Both the position numbers and the translations under genes were made by a program. From Catellatospora bangladeshensis (GTDB taxonomy: Bacteria > Actinomycetota > Actinomycetes > Mycobacteriales > Micromonosporaceae), in assembly GCF_016862575.1 (NCBI RefSeq), contig NZ_BONF01000016.1:124001-188000 (forward strand): DNA of 64,000 bases, written 5' to 3'. Under the pieces are notes generated by a model. It was not told the DNA's origin. It saw nothing but the letters and a program-made list of their open reading frames with translations, and made no database searches. Numbering within the stretch: position 1 is the first letter of the stretch; the number at the start of each line of letters is the position of its first letter. Below are positions 46,195-55,368 of this stretch, one piece after another.

Positions 46195-47667
46195 ATGCGT
46201 ACGGTTTCCGGACCCACCGAGCACGTGGTGGTGGTCGGCGCCGGGCTGGGCGGCCTGGCCTGTGCGCTGCACCTGGCGGGGGCCGGGCGGCGGGTCACCC
46301 TGCTGGAACGGGAGGCCGAGCCGGGCGGGCGGGCCGGGCGGCTGGTCCGCGACGGGTTCGAGTTCGACACCGGCCCGACCGTGCTGACCATGCCGGACCT
46401 GATCGCCGAGGCGTTCGCCGCGGTCGGCGAGGAGATGTCCGACTGGCTCACGCTGACCCCGCTGGACCCGGCCTACCGGGCCTGGTTCCCGGACGGCTCG
46501 AAGCTGGACGTGATCGCCGACCCGGCGCGCATGGCCGAGGAGATCGCGGCCGTGTGCGGCCCCCGGGAGGCCGACGGCTACCTGCGCTTCGCCGCGTACG
46601 CCCGGCGGCTGTGGGAGCTGGAGCGGGCCGACTTCATCGAGAAGAACTTCGACGGCCCGCGCGACCTGGTCACCGCCAACCTGCTGCGGCTGGTCGCGGC
46701 GGGCGCGTTCGGGCGGCTGCAGCCGCGCATCGACCGCTTCCTCTCCGACGAGCGCACCCGGCGGATCTTCTCGTTCCAGTCGATGTACGCCGGGCTCGCT
46801 CCGCAGAAGGCGCTGGCCGTGTACGCCGTGATCGCTTACCTCGACGCGGTGGCGGGGGTGTACTTCCCGCACGGCGGTATGCACGCGGTGCCCCGGGCGA
46901 TGGCCGCCGCCGCCGAGAAGCACGGCGTCACCATGCGCTACGGCACCGCGGTGCGGCAGGTGGAGACCCGCGCCGGGCGGGCGGTGGCCGTGGTGACCGC
47001 CGAGGGCGAGCGGATCCCCGCCGACGCGGTCGTGCTCAACCCGGACACCGCCGCCGCCCACGCGCTGCTGCCCGGCCCCGGCCCGCGCCGCCGGCTGCGC
47101 TACTCGCCGTCGTGCGTGGTGCTGCACATCGGCTCCGACGCGGGGTACGCCAAGGCCGGGCACCACAACATCCACTTCGGCAGGCCCTGGCGGCGCACCT
47201 TCGAGGAGATCATCACCGAGGGGCGGCTGATGAGCGACCCGTCGCTGCTGGTGACGAACCCGAGCCGGACCGACCCGTCCGTGGCCCCGGCCGGGCAGCA
47301 CACCTACTACGTGCTCGCCCCGGTGCCGAACCTGGTCACCGGCGACCAGGACTGGCGCGGCGGGCTGGCCGAGGCGTACGCCGACGAGCTGACCGGGGTG
47401 CTGGAGGAGCGCGGCTACGTCGGTTTCGGGGCGGCGGTGCGCAGCCGCACCGTGGTCACCCCGGCGGACTGGGCCGACGCGGGCATGGCAGCCGGGACGC
47501 CGTTCGCGGCGGCGCACACGCTGGCGCAGACCGGCCCGTTCCGGCCGCGCAACCTGCACCCGTCGCTGGGCAACGTCGTGTTCACCGGATCGGGCACCAC
47601 CCCGGGCGTCGGCGTGCCGATGGTGCTGATCTCCGGCAAGCTCGCCGCCGCCCGCATCACGGGCTGA
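46195..47667 (+). CDS. crtI: Phytoene desaturase
   Basis: 490 residues. N-terminal FAD motif VVVVGAGLGGLACALHLAGAGRRVTLLEREAEPGGRAG; C-terminal GSGTTPGVGVPMVLISGKLAA, the CrtI fingerprint. It introduces the double bonds that turn phytoene to lycopene. I prefer ATG 46195 because GGAGGAG precedes it; ATG 46171 (ATGA overlap with crtE) would add eight residues. Its end is 7 bases from the convergent regulator gene. Confidence 0.93.
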   Translation: MRTVSGPTEHVVVVGAGLGGLACALHLAGAGRRVTLLEREAEPGGRAGRLVRDGFEFDTGPTVLTMPDLIAEAFAAVGEEMSDWLTLTPLDPAYRAWFPDGSKLDVIADPARMAEEIAAVCGPREADGYLRFAAYARRLWELERADFIEKNFDGPRDLVTANLLRLVAAGAFGRLQPRIDRFLSDERTRRIFSFQSMYAGLAPQKALAVYAVIAYLDAVAGVYFPHGGMHAVPRAMAAAAEKHGVTMRYGTAVRQVETRAGRAVAVVTAEGERIPADAVVLNPDTAAAHALLPGPGPRRRLRYSPSCVVLHIGSDAGYAKAGHHNIHFGRPWRRTFEEIITEGRLMSDPSLLVTNPSRTDPSVAPAGQHTYYVLAPVPNLVTGDQDWRGGLAEAYADELTGVLEERGYVGFGAAVRSRTVVTPADWADAGMAAGTPFAAAHTLAQTGPFRPRNLHPSLGNVVFTGSGTTPGVGVPMVLISGKLAAARITG

Positions 47668-47674
47668 GCGGTGC

Positions 47675-48715
47675 TCAGGCGGCGGGCGGGGCGCTGATCG
47701 GCGCCTCGGAGCCGCCGCCCAGCGCCGGCGCGCCGTTGAGCAGGCCCAGGCCCAGGCTGGTGACGAGGTGGTGCACCGTGTTCTGGTTGCGGTTGCGGTG
47801 CACCAGCCCGGCCCGGTGCAGCACGTCGAGGTGCTTGCTCGCGGCAGGCAGCGAGATGCCCACCCGGGTGGCGATGACGGAGGTGGAGCCGCCGGTGACG
47901 GCGCACTCCAGCACCCGGGCCCGGGTCTGCCCGATGAGGGCGGGCAGGTGGTCGTGGTCGGTGTTGGCGTACAGCCGCGCGGAGGAGTCGATCGGGTAGA
48001 GCAGCACCGGCGGCAGCGCGGTGTCCGCGAGCACCATCAGCTGCCGCTCCTCCTTGAAGTACGACGGGATGATCAGCAGGCCCCGGCCGTCGAGGTCCAG
48101 CTCGGCGTCCACGTCCATGCCCCACTTGTCGATCTCGAAGGTGTCGTCCCGGAAGCGGGCCTCCGGGTGCAGGTTGTCCAGCAGCTTCGCCCAGCCGCCG
48201 TCGGCGAGGTCCTTCATCCGTCGGGTCCGGTCGGCCTCCACGGCCCCGGTGATCCGGTTCCACACCGGGGCGATGGCCGTCTCGTGGTAGGCGCGCAGCG
48301 ACGACTCCAGCGCCTGCATCCCCGCCGCGCTGCCGCGGCGCAGCTCCTCCACGATGGGCACCATGGACCGGTCGGTGACGGTCAGCTGGTCGATCTCGTC
48401 CTTGATCCGCCTCGCGTCGGTGCTGGTGATGCCCTCCATGCCGGCCTCGAAGCCCTCCACCCCGTTGTACGGGGTGAGGAAGTCGGGGAAGTAGCCGCGC
48501 GGCGGGCTCAGCGTCAGCCCGAGGGCCACCTCGTTGCGCAGCGGCGTGTACGGCTGCAGGCGGCGCGCGGTGCGCTGCTTCCAGCCCTCCAGGAACGGGT
48601 TCGACCCGGGCAGCCGGAGCTGGTGCATGCTCAGCGACAGCTCCCACATGGGGTCCGCGCTCGGCGCGAGCCGGGTCATCGCCAGATCACGCGCGGTGAA
48701 TCTGATGCGCAGCAT
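47675..48715 (-). CDS. DUF5937/ArsR-type transcriptional regulator
   Basis: 346 residues. An N-terminal all-helical domain (about 1-250, IRFTARDLAMTRLAPSADPMWELSLS...) precedes a C-terminal ArsR-like winged HTH (about 255-330, LIGQTRARVLECAVTGGSTSVIATRVGISLPAASKHLDVLHRAGLVH). This order, with HTH at the C-terminus, is common among actinomycete DUF5937 regulators. ATG 48715 follows GGAGGAGACGG. It is convergent with crtI, so a role in carotenoid control is possible but equally it may control itself or the LPMO side. Confidence 0.88.
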   Translation of the reverse strand: MLRIRFTARDLAMTRLAPSADPMWELSLSMHQLRLPGSNPFLEGWKQRTARRLQPYTPLRNEVALGLTLSPPRGYFPDFLTPYNGVEGFEAGMEGITSTDARRIKDEIDQLTVTDRSMVPIVEELRRGSAAGMQALESSLRAYHETAIAPVWNRITGAVEADRTRRMKDLADGGWAKLLDNLHPEARFRDDTFEIDKWGMDVDAELDLDGRGLLIIPSYFKEERQLMVLADTALPPVLLYPIDSSARLYANTDHDHLPALIGQTRARVLECAVTGGSTSVIATRVGISLPAASKHLDVLHRAGLVHRNRNQNTVHHLVTSLGLGLLNGAPALGGGSEAPISAPPAA

Positions 48716-49083
48716 GTCCCCGTCTCCTCCCGCTGGTGCCGTCCGGGTGGCGAACATCTTCGCAGGCCAGGCGTACGTCGATGCACGCGCGAGCCCCCCG
48801 TGGGCACTGGCGACAGTCTGCCGAGGCCCGTTCCAGCTCACAAGCTTGTTGACGCAGGCGGAAATGACGGTGTTCACCAGCGCGGATCACGCTCTCCCAC
48901 GTCCGTTTCGGCGCTTTCACCGGGATCATCCCGTAGCAGGTAGGGACCTGTTTTCCTCAGGAGTTAAAGAGGTTTACGGACGGGGCCCGGCGCTGTCACA
49001 GTCCCCCGTGACGGATGAGAACTTCCCCGGCCTCCGCACCCACGACGGGTCGCGACGCAGGCCGGTTCATTTGTCCACGGGGG

Positions 49084-49119
49084 GTGACGGGGCCGGCCGG
49101 GTGCGGCCGGCTCCGTCAC
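49084..49119. repeat. Strong hairpin in divergent gap
   Basis: GTGACGGGGCCGGCC (49084-49098) and GGCCGGCTCCGTCAC (49105-49119) pair with a single mismatch around a 6-base loop. It lies between divergent genes where no terminator is needed, 55 bases upstream of the LPMO -35 box. Confidence 0.75.
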
Positions 49120-49173
49120 GGTATCGGCCGGCGCTCACCGCACGGCGGCCCGCAGCTCACTGAGCGTGATAAA

Positions 49174-49201
49174 TTGACATATTCAAGCTAATGCGTAAGG
49201 T
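49174..49201 (+). promoter_or_regulatory. Promoter of LPMO gene
   Basis: TTGACA (49174-49179), 16-base gap, TAAGGT (49196-49201), inside the most AT-rich stretch of the region. It implies a 5' leader of about 160 bases. Confidence 0.7.
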
Positions 49202-49365
49202 CTGACTCGGACCGCTACGGGAGCCACGTAGCAGAGCGGGAGCAGGGGCAGCCTCCCGCGTGCACCGAAGTCCGACCATGCGCGTGTGCTCGCGTACGGC
49301 CGACGACCCGGGCTCCCGGCCGCCGCGCGTGCGCGCATGGACTCTCCCCTGGAGAAGGAGTCCAC

Positions 49366-50484
49366 ATGTCCACCACACTCGCCGCACGCCGGCGGGCCGC
49401 ACTCTCCGCACTGATCGTGGCGGTCGCCTCGGTCCTGCTGCTCACCACCGCGCTGGCCAGGGTCGCCGACGCGCACGGCAACATCGTCGACCCGGCCTCC
49501 CGCAACTACGGCTGCTGGCAGCGCTGGGGCGGCGACTTCCAGAACCCGGCCATGGCCACCCAGGACCCGATGTGCTGGCAGGCCTGGCAGGCCGACCCCC
49601 AAGCCATGTGGAACTGGAACGGCCTGTTCCGTGAGGGCGTCGCGGGCAACCACCAGGGCGCCATCCCGGACGGGCAGCTGTGCAGCGCCGGGCGCACCCA
49701 GAACGGCCGCTACAACGCGATGGACACGGTCGGCGACTGGAAGGCCCAGAACATCTCCACGAACTTCAGCGTGAAGCTGTTCGACCAGGCCAGCCACGGC
49801 GCGGACTACATCCGCGTGTACGTGACCAAGCAGGGCTTCAACCCGGTCACCCAGCCGCTGGGCTGGGGCAACCTGGAACTCGTCGGCCAGATCGGCAACA
49901 CCCCCGCGTCGCAGTGGACCGCGGAGACCGGTGGCGTCTCCATCAAGGTCAACGGCACCGCCGCGGGCCGCTCCGGCCGGCACATCGTGTACACCATCTG
50001 GCAGGCCAGCCACCTGGACCAGTCGTACTACTTCTGCAGCGACGTGAACTTCGGCGGCGTGCAGCCCAGCCCGTCGTCCTCGGCCTCGCCGAGCGCGTCG
50101 CCGCGGCCGTCCACCTCGCCGTCGGTGTCCCCGTCGCCGAGCCGCCCGCCGTCGCCCAGCCCGTCGTCGCCCCCGCCGCCCGGCGGCTGCTCGGCGACGT
50201 ACGCGCTGACCGGCTCGTGGCCCGGCGGCTTCCAGGGTGACGTCAAGGTGACCGCGGGCTCCTCCGCGATCACCGGCTGGACGGTGACCCTGACCTGGGC
50301 CAACGGCCAGACGATCACACAATCCTGGGGCGCGACCGTGACCACGAGCGGCTCGACGGCGACCGCCAAGAACGTCTCGTACAACGGCAGCCTGGCCGCC
50401 GGAGGCAGCACCACCTTCGGCTTCCTCGGCAACGCCCCCAACAGCAGCAACGGCGCCCCCGGCCTGACCTGCACCCCCTCCTGA
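49366..50484 (+). CDS. AA10 lytic polysaccharide monooxygenase with CBM2
   Basis: 372 residues. The signal peptide is cleaved after ADA so that His37 becomes the N-terminus (HGNIVDPASRNYGCW). His37 and His144 (QASHGADY) form the copper brace; Phe229 in CSDVNF is the probable axial residue. These features match cellulose-active AA10 enzymes. A Ser/Pro linker (about 234-270) joins a C-terminal CBM2-type cellulose/chitin-binding domain (GCSATYALTGSWPGGFQGDVKV...). ATG follows GGAGAAGGAG. It oxidatively cuts crystalline polysaccharide outside the cell. Confidence 0.95.
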   Translation: MSTTLAARRRAALSALIVAVASVLLLTTALARVADAHGNIVDPASRNYGCWQRWGGDFQNPAMATQDPMCWQAWQADPQAMWNWNGLFREGVAGNHQGAIPDGQLCSAGRTQNGRYNAMDTVGDWKAQNISTNFSVKLFDQASHGADYIRVYVTKQGFNPVTQPLGWGNLELVGQIGNTPASQWTAETGGVSIKVNGTAAGRSGRHIVYTIWQASHLDQSYYFCSDVNFGGVQPSPSSSASPSASPRPSTSPSVSPSPSRPPSPSPSSPPPPGGCSATYALTGSWPGGFQGDVKVTAGSSAITGWTVTLTWANGQTITQSWGATVTTSGSTATAKNVSYNGSLAAGGSTTFGFLGNAPNSSNGAPGLTCTPS

Positions 50485-50535
50485 AGGAAGGGCACCTTCT
50501 TAACGCTATGCGTATAGGAAGGTGCCCTTCTTAAC
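50484..50535. repeat. Intergenic palindrome, GAAGGGCACCTTC family, copy 2
   Basis: GAAGGGCACCTTC (50487-50499) and its complement (50518-50530) with an 18-base loop starting at the LPMO stop codon. Probable terminator between convergent genes. Confidence 0.92.
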
Positions 50536-50586
50536 CCCTCGCTGATCGTGGCGGGAGCGCCCCCGTGCCGCTCCCGCCACCGGCCG

Positions 50587-51702
50587 TCAGGAGGCGGCGC
50601 CGGTCCGCCGCAGCAGCGCCTCGCGCTCGGCGGCCAGGCCGAGGCCGACCAGGTGCGCGTGCCGCTCGGCCCGCTCCAGCAGCACGACGCCGACCAGCAG
50701 GGTGAGCAGCGGCAGGAGCACCAGGTACGCCCACTCGCCGGCCGCCAGCAGCACGGGCGGGTCGAAGCGCACGGTGGACATCAGAAAGCCCTCGAACACC
50801 GAGGGCACCGTCACCAGGACCAGCAGCGCGGGCATGCCCAGCACCGGCAGCCTGCGGCGCACCGCCGGCGCGAGGCCGATCAGGCAGCCGAGCAGGGCCA
50901 GCACACATGCCGCTTCCAGCGCCGCGGACAGCGCGCCATGCACCGGCTGCTCGCCGAGGAAGCTCTTCACCTGGTAGCCGCCCCACGAGGCGATCTCGTA
51001 GCCGCCGTCCGCGTGCCGGCTGGTCTCGGCGAGCAGCACCTCCACGGCGGGCAGCACCGTCAGCACGGTCAGCGCCACCGCGAGCACCCCCGTGCGTACG
51101 CCGCCCAGCACGGAGCCGCCGCGCACCCGGCCGCGCACGCTCAGCGCGAACGCCGCGCTGAGCATGAGCACCACCATCCACCAGCGCCGCACCAGCAGCT
51201 CGGGCTGCTCCGGGTAGGCGGCGGCCAGCAGCCACACCTGGTGCGCGGCGCCCGCCCAGGCGAGCCCGGCGGACACCACGCTCCAGCGGGTGCACGCGGC
51301 CGCGGCGGCCAGGCCCCAGAGCAGCATGCTCACCAGCACCCCGGTGGAGGGGCGCAGCAGCATGCCGTCGAGCCGCGCGGCGTACAGCATGTCGGCGGCG
51401 ACGTAGCGCGCCGGGGCGAGCACCAGCAGCAGGGACGCGACCAGCCCGTACACGGCGGCGGTATCGGCCCAGCGCGAGTCGACCGCGCCCGCGCCGCGCC
51501 CGCCCAGCCGCATCCAGACCGCGCTGCCCATCAGGTCCGCCGCCTCGCCGAGGCGGGGCAGGCGCTGCCCCGGGCGCGTCCCGGCCAGCAGCACACCCAG
51601 CATCTCGTCGCCGTACTCGGCGCGGTGGCCGGGCGGGAACAGCGCCAGCAGCCGGGTGTACCACCACTCCAGCCGGCCGTCCGGCTCGTGCTGCTCGTTC
51701 AC
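50587..51702 (-). CDS. Multi-helix membrane protein coupled to PadR
   Basis: 371 residues. A short soluble N-terminus (WWYTRLLALFPPGHRAEYGDEMLGVLL) with a motif I recall from membrane proteins paired with PadR regulators, then about nine helices. No catalytic or transport motif. GTG 51702 overlaps the PadR stop as GTGA, so it is cotranscribed and probably the target or signal partner of the regulator. Function unknown. Confidence 0.82.
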   Translation of the reverse strand: MNEQHEPDGRLEWWYTRLLALFPPGHRAEYGDEMLGVLLAGTRPGQRLPRLGEAADLMGSAVWMRLGGRGAGAVDSRWADTAAVYGLVASLLLVLAPARYVAADMLYAARLDGMLLRPSTGVLVSMLLWGLAAAAACTRWSVVSAGLAWAGAAHQVWLLAAAYPEQPELLVRRWWMVVLMLSAAFALSVRGRVRGGSVLGGVRTGVLAVALTVLTVLPAVEVLLAETSRHADGGYEIASWGGYQVKSFLGEQPVHGALSAALEAACVLALLGCLIGLAPAVRRRLPVLGMPALLVLVTVPSVFEGFLMSTVRFDPPVLLAAGEWAYLVLLPLLTLLVGVVLLERAERHAHLVGLGLAAEREALLRRTGAAS

Positions 51703-52043
51703 GCGGCTCCCGTCCCGGGCATCAGGCGCACGGCCAGCCGGGCGGCGGCCGCGTCGGCGTTACGGCGCAGGCGTGCGGTCTCCACGGCCAGGCGCTCGCG
51801 CCCGGCGCCGGTGAGCCGGTAGTAGCGCCGCAGCCGCGACTGCACGATCTCCTCGCGCTCCACCTCGATCAGGCCGCTCTCGCGCAGCCGGTCGAGCACC
51901 GAGTAGAGCGTGCCGGTGTGCAGCCTCACCTGGCCGCCGGAGATCTCGCGTACGTCCTCGATCACCGCGTAGCCGTGTTTCGGCTCGGCCGCCAGCGCGG
52001 TGAGGATCAGGAAAGCGGGCTCTCCCATCGATGATTCTGCCAT
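51699..52043 (-). CDS. PadR-family transcriptional regulator
   Basis: 114 residues. PadR winged HTH: EPAFLILTALAAEPKHGYAVIEDVREISGGQVRLHTGTLYSVLDRLRESGLIEVE, with a dimerising helix LTGAGRERLAVETARLRR at the end. ATG 52043 is preferred; ATG 52028 (MGEPAFL) is also possible. It is first in an operon with the multi-helix membrane protein. TTGCAA-centred partial dyad about 25 bases upstream (near 52060-52066) is a candidate operator but weak. Confidence 0.92.
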   Translation of the reverse strand: MAESSMGEPAFLILTALAAEPKHGYAVIEDVREISGGQVRLHTGTLYSVLDRLRESGLIEVEREEIVQSRLRRYYRLTGAGRERLAVETARLRRNADAAAARLAVRLMPGTGAA

Positions 52044-52181
52044 GCGGTCAGCATATACGTGTTGCAAACATATTCAAGCTCGGAAGGTGTGGGTGAACCG
52101 CTGCCGCGGCCCGCTCATTCCGCGTACCGCTGGTGAGAGAGCCGACAGCGCCGAGACCGCGCCATCGCCGCAGCTCAGGGG

Positions 52182-52187
52182 TAGCGT
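52182..52187 (+). promoter_or_regulatory. Leaderless -10 box of SnoaL-like gene
   Basis: TAGCGT, seven bases before ATG 52195. Confidence 0.55.
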
Positions 52188-52194
52188 TCGCGCC

Positions 52195-52722
52195 ATGCTG
52201 GAGCAGACGGCCATCGCGCCCGTGCCGTGGGAGGTCACGACCAACCAGGTCGGCATCGCACCCCGCCGCCCGGACGTCGCGGGGGAGACCCGGACCGTGG
52301 TGGAGGAGTACCTCCTGCGGCTCACCAAGGGCGACGCGGAGCACATCACCGAGCTGTTCGCCGACGACGTGGAGTGTTACGTCGCGGCCGCCGAGGCGGC
52401 TCCGTGGCTGGCCAGCCGCGGTCTGGCCGCCGACTTCCTGCGCCTGACGATGCCGCGCTTCGAGCTGGGCGAGAGCACCGTGGAGGCGGACCGGATCCTG
52501 GTCGACGGCGCCGACGCGGTCGTGCTGGGCCACTTCACCCACGTGATCAAGCCGTCCGGCCGCCGGCTGTCCTCGCCCGTGGCGATCCACCTCAGCGTCC
52601 GGGCGGGCCGGATCACCTCGATGCACCTGTACGAGGACAACGTCGCGCTGGTCTCCCGCATCCGGGGCAAACGCCCCATCACCGCCGCCGCCTGCGACGC
52701 GGCGAAGAACGCGCTGCACTGA
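52195..52722 (+). CDS. SnoaL/NTF2-like protein
   Basis: 175 residues. After a 30-residue N-terminal tail (VPWEVTTNQVGIAPRRP) comes an NTF2-like domain: TRTVVEEYLLRLTKGDAEHITELFADDVECYVAA, then strands with VVLGHFTHVIKPSGRRL and ISMHLYEDN-like closing. Such proteins are isomerases, hydrolases or carriers. No active-site assignment is possible. TAGCGT seven bases before ATG. The next gene (aldo-keto reductase) begins 41 bases later and may be cotranscribed. Confidence 0.8.
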   Translation: MLEQTAIAPVPWEVTTNQVGIAPRRPDVAGETRTVVEEYLLRLTKGDAEHITELFADDVECYVAAAEAAPWLASRGLAADFLRLTMPRFELGESTVEADRILVDGADAVVLGHFTHVIKPSGRRLSSPVAIHLSVRAGRITSMHLYEDNVALVSRIRGKRPITAAACDAAKNALH

Positions 52723-52763
52723 CCGCGCGTGACGAGCCGACCCGCACGCGCGAGGATGTCGGT

Positions 52764-53591
52764 ATGGAGGACACGACGGTGAAGCTCGGCCACGGCGCGG
52801 TGATGCCGCGGCTCGGGCTGGGCACCTGGCCCATGGACGACGCCACGGCCGCGCGCTGCGTGGCGGACGCGGTCGAGGCCGGCTACCGGCTGTTCGACAC
52901 GGCCGAGAACTACGGCAACGAGCGCGGGGTCGGGCAGGGCATGCGCGACTCCGGCCTGCCCCGCGAGCAGCTCTTCGTCACCACCAAGTTCAACGTGCGC
53001 TGGCACGGCCGCGACCTGGTGCGCCGGGCCTGCGACGCCTCCGCCGAGCGCCTCGGCGTCGAGTACCTCGACCTGCTGCTGATCCACTGGCCCAACCCGG
53101 AGCACGACCGCTACGTCGACGCCTGGCAGGGCATGATCGCGCTGCGCGAGGAGGGGCGGCTGCGCGCGATCGGCGTGTCCAACTTCAAGCCCGCCCACCT
53201 GGAGCGGCTGCGCGCCGAGACCGGCGTCGTGCCCGACGTCAACCAGGTCCAGCTCAGCCCGCGCATCACGCGCAAGCTGGTGCGGGCGTACGACGCCGAG
53301 CACGGCATCGTCACCCAGTCCTGGAGCCCGCTGGGCCAGGGCCGCGAGCTGCTGGCCGAACCCGCCGTGACCGAGCTGGCCGCCGCGCACGGGCGTACCC
53401 CGGCGCAGGTGGTGCTGCGCTGGCACCTGCAGCTCGGCCTGTCCGCCGTGCCGAAGTCGGCCGACCCGCAGCGCGTGCGCGACAACCTCGCCGTCTTCGA
53501 CTTCGCCCTCAGCGACGCCGACATGGCCCGCCTGACCGCCCTAGACCAGGGCGAACGCGCCGCCGTCGACTCCGACCTGGTCGGCCACTGA
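52764..53591 (+). CDS. Aldo-keto reductase
   Basis: 275 residues with the catalytic tetrad Asp and Tyr in FDTAENYGNE, Lys in VTTKFN, and His in LLIHWPNP, plus GVSNFKPAHLERL and the NADPH-binding VPKSADPQRVRDNL. It reduces carbonyl compounds, probably broad-range detoxification or 2,5-diketogluconate-like sugars. GAGGATGTCGGT precedes ATG 52764. Cytosolic. Confidence 0.93.
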   Translation: MEDTTVKLGHGAVMPRLGLGTWPMDDATAARCVADAVEAGYRLFDTAENYGNERGVGQGMRDSGLPREQLFVTTKFNVRWHGRDLVRRACDASAERLGVEYLDLLLIHWPNPEHDRYVDAWQGMIALREEGRLRAIGVSNFKPAHLERLRAETGVVPDVNQVQLSPRITRKLVRAYDAEHGIVTQSWSPLGQGRELLAEPAVTELAAAHGRTPAQVVLRWHLQLGLSAVPKSADPQRVRDNLAVFDFALSDADMARLTALDQGERAAVDSDLVGH

Positions 53592-53598
53592 CCGGAGG

Positions 53599-53650
53599 TT
53601 AAGAAGGGCACCTTCTACTACGCATAGCGTTAAGAAGGTGCCCTTCCTTT
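53599..53650. repeat. Intergenic palindrome, GAAGGGCACCTTC family, copy 3
   Basis: GAAGGGCACCTTC (53603-53615) and complement (53634-53646), between convergent genes 8 bases past the AKR stop. Confidence 0.92.
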
Positions 53651-53652
53651 CG

Positions 53653-54645
53653 TCACTCGGGTTTGGTCTGGCGGCTCATGAGGGTGACTAGGGCTGTCTT
53701 CGGGTCGACGCCCTCGTGGCAGATGCGCTCGACCTGCTCGGTGATCGGCATCTCGACGCCGTGGGCGTGGGCCAGGTCGCGGATGGCGAGGCAGCTCTTG
53801 ACGCCCTCGGCCGTGTAGCGGGTGGCGGCCTGGGCCTGCTCCAGGGTCAGGCCCCGGCCCAGGTGCTCGCCGAAGGTGCGGTTGCGGGTCAGCGGCGAGC
53901 AGCAGGTGGCGACGAGGTCGCCCAGGCCGGACAGGCCCGCGAAGGTGAGCGGGTCGGCGCCGAGCGCCACGCCCAGCCGGGTGGTCTCGGCCAGCCCGCG
54001 CGTGATCAGGGTGGCCTTGATGTTCTCGCCGAGGTCCATCGAGGTGGCGATGCCGTACGCCAGCGCGATCACGTTCTTGACCGCCCCGCCCAGCTCGCAG
54101 CCGATCACGTCGTCATTGGTGTACGGCCGGAAGTAGGGGGTGGTGACCGCCTGCTGCACCGCCGCGGCACGGGCCGGATCGGTGCACGCCACCACCGCCG
54201 CGGCGGGCTGGCGGTGAGCCAGCTCGGGGGCGATGTTGGGGCCGGTGACCACGGCGACGCGGCCCGGGTCGACGCCCGCGGACTCCGCGATGACCTCGCT
54301 CATCCGCTTCGTGGTGCCCAGCTCGATGCCCTTCATCAGGGACACCAGCGTGGCGTCGGGCGGGATCGCGCCGGCCCAGGCGGTGAGGTTCTCGCGCAGC
54401 GTCTGCGAGGTCACCGCGAGCACCACCAGCTCCGCTCCGGCCAGCGCCTGCGCCGGGTCGGCGGTGGCGGTGACGTTGCGCGGCAGGGCGACCTCGGGGA
54501 AGTAGTCCGGGTTGCGCCCGGTGGTGCGGATGGCGTCGGCGATCTCCGCCCGCCGCGCCCACATGGTGACCTCGCCACCCGCCTCGGCCAGGATCTTCGC
54601 GAAGACGCTGCCCCAGGAGCCCGCACCCATCACCGCGGTCCGCAC
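53653..54645 (-). CDS. gpsA: NAD(P)H-dependent glycerol-3-phosphate dehydrogenase
   Basis: 330 residues. N-terminal [27 protein letters not shown], then [11 protein letters not shown], the catalytic Lys in [18 protein letters not shown], and [23 protein letters not shown]. It makes sn-glycerol 3-phosphate for phospholipids. In most actinomycetes gpsA sits beside plsC and ddl/thiL; here it stands alone between convergent AKR and a zinc-ribbon gene, so it may be a second copy. GTG 54645 with GGAAGGGCGG upstream; an upstream ATG would add 22 Pro/Arg-rich residues. Confidence 0.93.
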   Translation of the reverse strand: MRTAVMGAGSWGSVFAKILAEAGGEVTMWARRAEIADAIRTTGRNPDYFPEVALPRNVTATADPAQALAGAELVVLAVTSQTLRENLTAWAGAIPPDATLVSLMKGIELGTTKRMSEVIAESAGVDPGRVAVVTGPNIAPELAHRQPAAAVVACTDPARAAAVQQAVTTPYFRPYTNDDVIGCELGGAVKNVIALAYGIATSMDLGENIKATLITRGLAETTRLGVALGADPLTFAGLSGLGDLVATCCSPLTRNRTFGEHLGRGLTLEQAQAATRYTAEGVKSCLAIRDLAHAHGVEMPITEQVERICHEGVDPKTALVTLMSRQTKPE

Positions 54646-54761
54646 GCCAGGCCGCCCTTCCGGCCGCGGCTGCCGCCGGGCCCGGTCCACCGGCCGGGGC
54701 GCTCCCGGCACGCCCCGGAATCATGCCACGCACCGCGGCGCGCGCCCGCTCCCAGCGGCGC

Positions 54762-55160
54762 TCAGGTCGGGTGTGGATCGGGCGGGATGCGGCCCTCGCG
54801 CAACGCGTGCCGCACCCGCAGCTCCATGTCGTGCAGCGCCTCGATGGCGCGCAGCTGCCCGGCGATCTCCGGGTCGGCGGTGGCCGGGCCCAGCCCGATC
54901 AGGCCGCACACCGGGCACTCGACCCGGGCGGCGGCGGCGGGGCAGGGGGTGACGGTGCGGCAGGCGACGCAGGTGTGCGCGGCGTCGTCGGCGAGCACCT
55001 GCTCGGCGGTTATCCGGTCCAGGTAACCGCACTCGGCGCACTGCCAGGCCACCGGTGACGCCCAGTCGACGTCGCCGGTCTCGCTGAGCTCGTACTCCAG
55101 CCGCTCGGCAGGACCGACCAGGTCGCAGCCAGGACAGCGCACGTACGGTCGTGGTCTCAT
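54762..55160 (-). CDS. Protein with tandem zinc ribbons
   Basis: 132 residues with four CxxC pairs: CPGC (9-12), CAEC (about 41-44), CVAC (about 64-67) and CPVC (about 82-85), forming two probable zinc ribbons, followed by a helical tail (IAGQLRAIEALHDMELRVRHAL). It may bind nucleic acid or serve as a scaffold. Not recognised as a named family. It lies 116 bases upstream of gpsA on the same strand. Confidence 0.75.
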   Translation of the reverse strand: MRPRPYVRCPGCDLVGPAERLEYELSETGDVDWASPVAWQCAECGYLDRITAEQVLADDAAHTCVACRTVTPCPAAAARVECPVCGLIGLGPATADPEIAGQLRAIEALHDMELRVRHALREGRIPPDPHPT

Positions 55161-55368
55161 CGGTCCGCCCCCCGCGCTCGCCTACCGTGCGATGTGGACC
55201 ATAAACCGATTCAGTCGGCGGGCGGGCCAGCCGATCGGCCAGTCGTTGCGGGGCGAACAAACTAGACCCCCTCGATGTCCGGGCGCGCGTCCGGCGACCT
55301 TGGTGAACAGCGGGCGAACAGCGGACGTCGAGCAGCCGACATCCGTTGATACCGGGGGCGGCCAGGCT

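Larger units (their letters stand above)
48716..49365. other. 650-base divergent gap with hairpin and LPMO leader
   Basis: No protein gene is supported. Contents: a GC hairpin at 49084-49119, TTGACA-N16-TAAGGT promoter (49174-49201) and a 160-base leader before the LPMO gene with small stems such as CTACG...CGTAG near 49212-49233. The left 300 bases upstream of the DUF5937 gene hold an AGGAG-like purine tract near 48960 and no obvious conserved element. A small RNA is possible. Confidence 0.5.
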
